Shown here in pieces: positions 58,167 through 64,000 of a DNA stretch of 64,000 nt. Under the pieces are notes generated by a model. That model searched no databases. It was not told the origin of the DNA and was given only the letters and a program-made list of their open reading frames with translations. Made by a program: the position numbers and the translations under genes. Positions within the stretch are counted from its first letter, which is position 1; each line of letters starts with the position of its first letter. The DNA is from Kitasatospora sp. MAP12-44 (GTDB lineage: Bacteria > Actinomycetota > Actinomycetes > Streptomycetales > Streptomycetaceae), in contig NZ_JARZAE010000004.1 in NCBI RefSeq assembly GCF_029892095.1, positions 7,316,001 through 7,380,000 on the forward strand, given 5' to 3'.

Positions 58167-58664
58167 ATGAAGGCAGTCACTGAGCAGGACATCCGCGCGT
58201 CGTTCGTCAACTGTTCCAAAGGGGAGGCCAAGCGGCTCACGGTGCCCCGCGACCTCACCGAACTCCCCTGGGACGACCTGGACTTCCTCGGCTGGCGGGA
58301 CGGCGGGGCCCCCGACCGGAGCTACCTGGTGCTGGAGCGCGAGGGGGAGTTGGTCGGCCTGACGCTGCGCTTCTCCGCCCAGCGCCGCGGCCTGCTGCGC
58401 AGCAGCCTGTGCAGCCTCTGCCTCACTCAGCACAGCGGCAACGGCGTCTCGCTGCTCACCGCGCGCAAGGCCGGGGTGGCCGGCCGTGAGGGCAACTCGG
58501 TCGGCGCCTACATCTGCACCGACCTGGCCTGCCCGCTCTACGTCCGCGGCCGCAAGATCCCGGAGGGGATGGGCGGACGGCTCCAGGAGTCGCTGACCGT
58601 CGAGGAGCAGATCGAGCGCACGGTGGCGAACCTGGACGCGTTCGTCGCCAAGATCCTCGGCTGA
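58167..58664 (+). CDS. FBP-domain (FusB/FusC-type zinc-finger) protein
   Basis: The product is 165 aa from ATG 58167; ATG 58161 is equally possible, and neither has a clear ribosome-binding site. SFVNCSKGEAKRLTVP at the N terminus and the treble-clef zinc finger SLCSLCLTQH ... YICTDLACPLYVRG match the FBP domain found in elongation-factor-G-binding proteins such as FusB. In streptomycetes these proteins may bind EF-G or ribosomes. Fusidic acid resistance cannot be inferred from sequence alone. Confidence 0.8.
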   Translation: MKAVTEQDIRASFVNCSKGEAKRLTVPRDLTELPWDDLDFLGWRDGGAPDRSYLVLEREGELVGLTLRFSAQRRGLLRSSLCSLCLTQHSGNGVSLLTARKAGVAGREGNSVGAYICTDLACPLYVRGRKIPEGMGGRLQESLTVEEQIERTVANLDAFVAKILG

Positions 58665-58677
58665 GACCGACGAGACC

Positions 58678-59184
58678 CTAAGCGCCGACGGTCCCGTCGA
58701 TCGCCTCGCGCAGGAAGTCGGCGTGACCGTTGTGCCGTGCGTAGTCGTGGATCAGGTGCAGCATCACCAGGCGCAGCGAAACGTCCTCGCCCCACCTGGC
58801 GTTGTGGCCGATCACGTCGAGCGACTCGGCCGCCTGCTCGATCCGGCGGGAGTGCTTGACCTCCGCCTGCCAGGCGGCGAAGGCCTCCGAGCGGGTGGCG
58901 GTGCTCGCGTCGTACGCCACCTGGTAGTCCATCTCCGCGGACCAGACCAGCGGGATGGCCTCGGCGTTCATCACGATGCGGAACCAGGTGCGCTCGACCT
59001 CGGCCATATGCCGCACCAGGCCGAGCAGTGAGAGCGTCGAGGGCGGCATCGACTGGCGGCGCAGCTCCTCGTCGGTGAGCCCGTCGCACTTCATCGCCAG
59101 CGTCGCGCGGTGGAAGTCGAGGAAGGAGCGCAGCATTTCGCGCTCGCCGGCGATCAGGGGAGGGCCGATCCGTTCGGTAGTCAT
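58678..59184 (-). CDS. DinB-family (DUF664) four-helix protein
   Basis: The product is 168 aa. MLRSFLDFHRATLAMKCDGLTDEELRRQ, then LGLVRHMAEVERTWF and LRLVMLHLIHDYARHNGHADFLRE contain the three-His metal site of the DinB/DUF664 group (HMxxxE and HLIHxxxRHxGHxD). The family includes mycothiol- and bacillithiol-dependent enzymes; which thiol or substrate applies here is not visible. The gene is convergent with the FBP gene, 13 bases away. Confidence 0.85.
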   Translation of the reverse strand: MTTERIGPPLIAGEREMLRSFLDFHRATLAMKCDGLTDEELRRQSMPPSTLSLLGLVRHMAEVERTWFRIVMNAEAIPLVWSAEMDYQVAYDASTATRSEAFAAWQAEVKHSRRIEQAAESLDVIGHNARWGEDVSLRLVMLHLIHDYARHNGHADFLREAIDGTVGA

Positions 59185-59702
59185 CCGTACATCATTCCAT
59201 CCCGCTGCTGACGGCGTTTTCCGGCCACTTCCGGAGAGAGGTCCGGCCGGCGCCGGAGATCGGCATCGAAGGTGGCCCGGACCACATCACGGGCCCATCT
59301 CCATCGCCGGTTACCACAATGCGGAGAGCGGTGAATAAATTTTCGCGGCTTTCTGCCCTTCTATGCAGAGCGGAGCATATCGATCCGCAGTTGCGAACTG
59401 ACGACCTGTGATCCTGCTCGCATTCGGCCGAAGTTCTGCCTGTTAAGGCAGTTGACGGACCGTCCGACCCGGAGAGCGCACGCTACAGTGGCGACAGCGG
59501 CCGGACATCAGCGGCCGCTTCCTCGTTTCGATTCGCACCCCGCCGGACCACCCCCAATCCGGCGGCGCTGCGGCACGGCAGCCGCCCTACGCGGATTTCC
59601 GTTTGTGGGCGCCCCACCCGGGCCTCTCGCATTCGATGGCGAGGGAACGCGGTCCGATGCGCCACGTAACCCGTATGCGTATCAGTTCTTCGGGGAGGTA
59701 TT
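59185..59702 (+). other. Long upstream region of the LuxE/LuxC cluster
   Basis: This 518-base gap holds no gene that I can support. It has a local AT-rich patch near 59335-59400, a 6-bp inverted repeat CTGCCT-GTTA-AGGCAG (59436-59451) and a TTGACG element at 59452. No good -10 box lies at 17 bp. The region ends with GGGGAGG, the ribosome-binding site of the TTG-initiated first gene. It is the probable promoter and long leader of the cluster. Confidence 0.5.
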
Positions 59703-60848
59703 TTGACCTACGAGTTCACTGCTGTTCAACTGGGCGACATCGACGGGCTGTTGACGCTCTACCGGCAGGTCTACGGACGAAGCTACGCACTGCCGTTGGG
59801 CACCGATCCCGAGGTGATGGCCCGGGAGATCTCCTCCCCCCGCACGACCTGGCTGGTCGTCAGGGAGCCCGGCAGCGGCCGGGTGGTCGGCTCCATCCTT
59901 GGCACGATCGACCCGCACGACCGGCTCGGCAAGATGCAGGGCCTGGTGATCCACCCGGACATCCGCGGCGGCGGCCTCGCCCACCAGGCGGTCCGCCGGC
60001 TCAGCGACATGATGCTGAGCGGCGACCAGGCCGCCGACTCCGTCTACGCCACCGCCCGGACCAACTCCACCGCGCCGCAGCGGATCTGCCTGCGCAGTGG
60101 CTTCCGGGCCCTGGGCGTCTTCCCCAATCTGCGCAAGGCGGAACGGCACGAGACCATGGTGCTGCTGGCCAGGCACCGGGACGGCGTCCTGGAGCGACGG
60201 CTGCCGGTCCCCCGGGTGCCGGCCGGCCTGGGCGGGCTGGTGCGCGCGCTGCACGACACGGTGGGTCTGTCGGACCAGCAGCTGCCCGCCGTCGACGACG
60301 AGCCGCGCCCGGCCCCGCAGCGCGGCCAGGTGCGCGAGGTGGAGCTGGTGGACGCCCCGCAGTTCGTGCTGCGCCGGCTGGCCGAGGTGGTGCCCGATCC
60401 CGAGCAGCGCTTCTACCCGTTCCACACGCCCAACGTGTTGCTGGCCGCCGCGGACGGTGCCTACGAGCTGTTCGCGCAGCTGAACCGCTCCGACGGCTAC
60501 TGCGCGCTGATCGGCGCCGCCCCCGGACTCGCCTCGCTGGCACGGGACTTCGAGGCGCTGATCGACCGCCTGGCCCAGGACGGCGCCTCGCACATCGAGA
60601 CCCTGCTGCCGCTGGACTGCTACGAGGACCTCAGCCTGCTGCTCGCGCACGGCTTCCTGCCCGCCGCCGCCTACCCGGCGATGCGCCGCGAGGGCGAGGG
60701 TTTTCGCGACTACGTGGTGATGGCCCGCAGCATGCAGCCACTGGACTTCCGCGGCCTGTCCATCGACGCGTCCTTCCAGCCCTTCACCGAGCAGTACATC
60801 GAGCTGTGGAAGCAGCGGTACCTCAACACCCATGGGGTTTTCCAGTGA
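59703..60848 (+). CDS. Two-domain GNAT-family protein, first gene of the LuxE/LuxC cluster
   Basis: The product is 381 aa from TTG 59703, preceded by GGGGAGG. Residues about 1-150 are a GNAT N-acetyltransferase domain, with the acetyl-CoA motif GLVIHPDIRGGGLAHQA and NSTAPQRICLRSGF typical of the family. Residues about 180-380 form a second, diverged GNAT-like half (DGASHIETLLPLDCYEDLSLLLAHGFLPAAAYPAM). Its stop overlaps the LuxE start (GTGA). It probably acylates the same substrate that LuxE/LuxC handle, but the acceptor is unknown. Confidence 0.75.
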   Translation: MTYEFTAVQLGDIDGLLTLYRQVYGRSYALPLGTDPEVMAREISSPRTTWLVVREPGSGRVVGSILGTIDPHDRLGKMQGLVIHPDIRGGGLAHQAVRRLSDMMLSGDQAADSVYATARTNSTAPQRICLRSGFRALGVFPNLRKAERHETMVLLARHRDGVLERRLPVPRVPAGLGGLVRALHDTVGLSDQQLPAVDDEPRPAPQRGQVREVELVDAPQFVLRRLAEVVPDPEQRFYPFHTPNVLLAAADGAYELFAQLNRSDGYCALIGAAPGLASLARDFEALIDRLAQDGASHIETLLPLDCYEDLSLLLAHGFLPAAAYPAMRREGEGFRDYVVMARSMQPLDFRGLSIDASFQPFTEQYIELWKQRYLNTHGVFQ

Positions 60849-62017
60849 GCCAGTACCTCAACCCGGTCCAGGTCCCCGATCCCGTCGCACTCGCCCAGGT
60901 GCAGCGGCTGTGCGACATCGCCGAGCCGTACACCGTGGGCGAGGACGCCGACCGGCTGTTCGTCGCCGCGATGGCGGAGTCCAACGCCTGGCACGCGGCC
61001 AGGTCGCCGTTCTTCGCCAGGCTCTGGGAGTCGAGTGAGGCCGCCCGATGTCCGGTCGAATCGGTCGCCGACCTGGAGCGGCTGCCCTTCGTGCACGCCA
61101 ACTTCTTCAAGACGCACGAGGTGGTCTCGATACCCCCCGAGGACGTCGCGCTGCACGTCACCTCCTCGGGCACCACCGGCCAGAAGTCGCAGATGTTCTT
61201 CGACGACTGGACCCTGCGCAACGGCCAGCGGATGGTGGCCCGGGTCTTCGACTCCTACGGCTGGCTGGGCGAGGAGGAGCCGGTCAACTACCTGCTCTCC
61301 AACTACCAGCCCCGGCCCGGGCTGAACCTGGGCACCGCGTTCACCGACGAGTACCTGTGCGACTTCGCCCCGGTGCGCTCGGTCGAGTACGCCCTCAAAC
61401 ACACCGGCAGCGGCCACGAGTTCGACGCGTTCGGCTGCGTGCGGGCGCTGCTGCGGTTCGCCGAGGAGGGGGCGCCGGTGCGGATCCTCGGGTTCCCCGC
61501 GTTCCTCTCCTTCACGCTCGACCGGATGCGTGAACTCGGGCTCCCGCCCGTTCAGTTGAACCCCAAGTCGCTGGTCGCCTTCGGCGGCGGCTGGAAGGGC
61601 CACGCCGACCAGCAGGTGGCCAGGCCGGAGCTCTACCGGCGGATCCACGAGCAACTGGGCATCCCGGACGAGCGGATCAGGGACGGCTACGGCGCGGTCG
61701 AGCACTCGGTGCTCTACATGGAGTGCGCCAACCACCGCCTGCACGTGCCCACCTGGTCGCGGATGCTGGTGCGCGACGTGCGCACGCTCGCGCCGCTGCC
61801 CTACGGTGAGCGCGGCTACGCCCAGTTCGTCTCGCCCTACATCACCTCCGTGCCGGCCCAGTCCGTCCTGATGGGCGACCTGGTCTCGCAGCACTCCCCC
61901 GAGGAGTGCGGCTGCGGCCTGCCCACCCCCTGGTTCGCCGTGCACGGCCGGGCCGGGGTCAGCCGGAACCGCAGCTGTGCCGTCGCCGCCGCCGAACTGC
62001 TCAAGGGGAAGTCATGA
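60845..62017 (+). CDS. LuxE-type acyl-protein synthetase
   Basis: The product is 390 aa from GTG 60845, overlapping the GNAT stop. HVTSSGTTGQKS is the ATP-binding motif of the LuxE branch of adenylate-forming enzymes, and NFFKTHEVVS and GYGAVEHSVLYMEC are further family motifs. LuxE activates a fatty acid as acyl-AMP and transfers it to a cysteine for reduction by LuxC. No luciferase (luxAB) is visible. The following gene starts at ATGA overlapping its stop. Confidence 0.88.
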   Translation: MSQYLNPVQVPDPVALAQVQRLCDIAEPYTVGEDADRLFVAAMAESNAWHAARSPFFARLWESSEAARCPVESVADLERLPFVHANFFKTHEVVSIPPEDVALHVTSSGTTGQKSQMFFDDWTLRNGQRMVARVFDSYGWLGEEEPVNYLLSNYQPRPGLNLGTAFTDEYLCDFAPVRSVEYALKHTGSGHEFDAFGCVRALLRFAEEGAPVRILGFPAFLSFTLDRMRELGLPPVQLNPKSLVAFGGGWKGHADQQVARPELYRRIHEQLGIPDERIRDGYGAVEHSVLYMECANHRLHVPTWSRMLVRDVRTLAPLPYGERGYAQFVSPYITSVPAQSVLMGDLVSQHSPEECGCGLPTPWFAVHGRAGVSRNRSCAVAAAELLKGKS

Positions 62018-64000
62018 CCGCCGATCAGCACTACTGGCAGGGCGAGTGGGTCGACGACGCCGAGGCGGAGCGCCGCCTCGACGATCTCGACGCCCACGTC
62101 GCCACCGCGCTCGCCGACAGGCTCAACCCGCTGACCGTGCTGGCCGCCTGCGACCGGCTGGCGATCGCGCTCGCCGACCCGGCCGGCGCGCAGTCCGTGC
62201 GCCTGTTCGCCGAGCTGCGCGCCGCGCGGATCCCCGCGGGGGAGGCCGCCCGTACGCTGACCGACATCGCCGAGGGGCTCTCCCGCGAGGCGCTGGAGGC
62301 CAAGCTGACCCGTGAGCTCGGCGGCATCGACCCGGGCCGGCTGGCCCGCTTCGACTTCCGTCGGGAGATCTTCGAGGGCTGGCTGCCGGTGGGCCTGCTG
62401 GTGCACGTCGCGCCCGGCAACGCGCCGGCCGCAGGCGCGTTCAGCGTGATCGAGGGCCTGCTCGCCGGGAACGTCAACGCGATCAAGACCAGCGGCAGCT
62501 CACGCTTCACCCAGCTGCTGCTGGCCGCGCTCGCCGAGCTCGATCCGACCGGCACGATCGCCACCCGGGTGCTGGTGCTCGCCTTCCCGTCCAGCCGGAC
62601 CGGCTGGCTGGAGCGGCTGTGCGCGGGCGCCGACGCGGTGGCCGCCTGGGGCGGCGAGGAGGCCCTGGCCGGGGTCGCGGCGCTGGTGCCGGCCGGCTGC
62701 CGGCTGGTCGACTGGGGGCCCAAGCTCTCCTTCGCCTACCTCACCGAGCACTCCTGGGCCGAGCCGTCGGCGCTGCGCGGCATCGCCGACGACATCTGCC
62801 GGCTCGACCAGCAGGCGTGCTCCAGCCCGCAGGTGATCTACCTGGACACCGACGACACCGAGCAGGTCTTCGCCTTCGCCGAGCGGTTCGCCGCCGTGCT
62901 GGCGCAGACCGTCGCCGAGCTCGACCCGGCGCTGCCGGACCTGCTGGAGAGCGCCGAGATCACCAACACCGTGCTGGTGGCCGGGCTGGAGGAGCACCTC
63001 GGCCTGACCCGGGTGCACGCGGCCGAAGACGGCAACTGGCACGTGCTGGCGGACGTCCGCAGCGCGCTGCGGGCCTCGCCGCTGTACCGCACGGTGTGGG
63101 TGAAGCCGCTGCCGCGCAAGGAGATCGTCCAGGTGCTGCGCCCGATGCGCCGCTACCTGCAGACCGCCGCGATCGGCGCCGAGCGCGCCGATCTGGCGGT
63201 GCTCGCGGGGGAGGTGCTGACCGCAGGCGTGCTGCGGGTCACCGTGCCCGGCCGGATGCTGGACAGCTACGACGGCGAGCCGCACGACGGCGTGTACGCA
63301 CTGCAGCGCTACAGCCGCCGGGTGGACGTGCAGCTGGACGAGCGGTTCGCCACCGACTCCTGCCTGGACGACCTGGTGGGCGCGCGCGAGCTGGCCGTCC
63401 CGTCCGTCCCGGTCACCGGCAAGACCGAGTTCGAGCAGCTGCAGGACGACCTCGGGCGCGCCGAGGTGTTCTTCCGCAGCGGCGGCAGCTCGGGGGCGCC
63501 CAAGCTCTCCGCCTTCGCCTGGGACGACTACCACGAGCACATGCGCTCGGGAGCCGAGGGCCTGCTCGCCGCCGGGTTCGACCCGCGCACCGACCGGGCG
63601 ATGAACCTGTTCTTCGGCGGGCAGCTCTACGGTGGCTTCCTGAGCTTCTTCTCGGTGCTGGAGACCCTGCAGGCCGTGCAGTTCCCGATGGCGGCGCAGG
63701 ACGACCACGCGGCCGTGGCCCACTCGATCGTCGACCACCGGGTGGACACTCTGTTCGGCATGCCGAGCTACCTGCTGCGGGTCTTCACCGAGGGCGCGGA
63801 CGCGCTGCGCGGCTACCGCGGGGTGCGCAAGGTCTACTTCGGCGGCGAGCACTTCCCCGAGCGCCAGCAGGCATGGCTGCGCGAGGAGTTCGGGGTCGAG
63901 CTGATCCGCTCGGCGGCGTACGGCAGCGCCGACGCGGGCCCGCTGGGCTACCAGTGCGGCGAGACCCCGCCGCGGGTGCACCACCTGTTCAGCGGGCTCC
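62014..64000 (+). CDS. LuxC-type acyl reductase fused to an adenylate-forming domain (3' end outside window)
   Basis: The gene starts at ATG 62014, overlapping the LuxE stop, and continues beyond the window; about 662 residues are visible. Residues about 1-440 are LuxC, an NADPH-dependent acyl-CoA/acyl-enzyme reductase. The catalytic Cys269 lies in RLDQQACSSPQ, and LLVHVAPGNAPAAGAF is a family segment. From about residue 480 a second domain begins: FFRSGGSSGAPKLSAFAW is an AMP-binding motif like that of LuxE or phenylacetate-CoA ligases. So one polypeptide joins acid activation and reduction to an aldehyde, beside a separate LuxE. The substrate is unknown. Confidence 0.85.
   Translation, partial: MTADQHYWQGEWVDDAEAERRLDDLDAHVATALADRLNPLTVLAACDRLAIALADPAGAQSVRLFAELRAARIPAGEAARTLTDIAEGLSREALEAKLTRELGGIDPGRLARFDFRREIFEGWLPVGLLVHVAPGNAPAAGAFSVIEGLLAGNVNAIKTSGSSRFTQLLLAALAELDPTGTIATRVLVLAFPSSRTGWLERLCAGADAVAAWGGEEALAGVAALVPAGCRLVDWGPKLSFAYLTEHSWAEPSALRGIADDICRLDQQACSSPQVIYLDTDDTEQVFAFAERFAAVLAQTVAELDPALPDLLESAEITNTVLVAGLEEHLGLTRVHAAEDGNWHVLADVRSALRASPLYRTVWVKPLPRKEIVQVLRPMRRYLQTAAIGAERADLAVLAGEVLTAGVLRVTVPGRMLDSYDGEPHDGVYALQRYSRRVDVQLDERFATDSCLDDLVGARELAVPSVPVTGKTEFEQLQDDLGRAEVFFRSGGSSGAPKLSAFAWDDYHEHMRSGAEGLLAAGFDPRTDRAMNLFFGGQLYGGFLSFFSVLETLQAVQFPMAAQDDHAAVAHSIVDHRVDTLFGMPSYLLRVFTEGADALRGYRGVRKVYFGGEHFPERQQAWLREEFGVELIRSAAYGSADAGPLGYQCGETPPRVHHLFSGL

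Noticed and set aside
59703-64000. Bioluminescence (lux) operon
   Set aside because: LuxE- and LuxC-like genes are present, but no luxA, luxB or luxD is visible, and the first gene is a GNAT protein.

Overview
The window is high-GC actinobacterial DNA, with pervasive GTG and TTG starts and GTGA/ATGA stop-start overlaps. It also holds families largely typical of Streptomycetaceae: streptophobe, DUF1876, DUF6777, DUF5995, a SARP regulator, an XRE/DUF5753-DUF397 pair, and a secreted CBM2-FnIII-GH18 chitinase with a DasR-type operator. A Streptomyces, Kitasatospora or Streptacidiphilus chromosome fits best. No rRNA, tRNA, CRISPR array, IS element or integrase was recognised.

Region by region. 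1-5.2 kb: a partial SDR gene, a 2-hydroxyacid dehydrogenase followed by a 23-base G run, a membrane-anchored unknown, a VOC protein, and an NfeD-like plus flotillin pair with a DUF1876 protein. 5.2-10.5 kb: a KimA-like APC permease fused to an OB-fold domain, then a two-gene ARPP-2-like/vWA module in which the vWA gene carries two compensating frameshifts. 10.5-24.1 kb, the main feature: a complete [NiFe]-hydrogenase locus of the high-affinity group 1h (formerly group 5) type. It holds the structural genes hhySL, a translationally coupled run of accessory genes (NifU-like, DUF5947, DUF6084, a 490-aa unknown, a maturation protease, a 35-aa membrane peptide) and then hypABFCDE. These together should make, mature and possibly anchor an enzyme that scavenges atmospheric H2. 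24.1-35.5 kb: a GNAT-AAA+ fusion, a small unknown, a DJ-1/PfpI protein, a P450, Kup, an NCS1 permease, and a divergent NB-ARC/TPR regulator and SARP pair.

35.5-42.4 kb: a secreted alpha-galactosidase behind a strong palindrome, then a patchy stretch with a Fic protein, a cutA remnant, a decapitated DUF5919 regulator, an XRE/DUF397 pair and small unknown genes. 42.4-49.5 kb: secreted or envelope proteins (phosphoesterase behind a candidate PHO box, lipoproteins, beta-propeller), a WYL regulator with a large palindromic operator, and a SUKH-4-like protein. 49.5-59.2 kb: a CDP-alcohol phosphotransferase lacking one motif Asp, GuaB1, the chitinase, and several streptomycete housekeeping or unknown genes.

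59.2-64.0 kb: the start of a tightly coupled cluster with a two-domain GNAT, a LuxE-type acyl-protein synthetase and a LuxC-type acyl reductase. LuxC is fused to a second adenylate-forming domain and runs off the window. This looks like a specialised fatty-aldehyde or aldehyde-intermediate pathway rather than bioluminescence, because no luciferase gene is visible.
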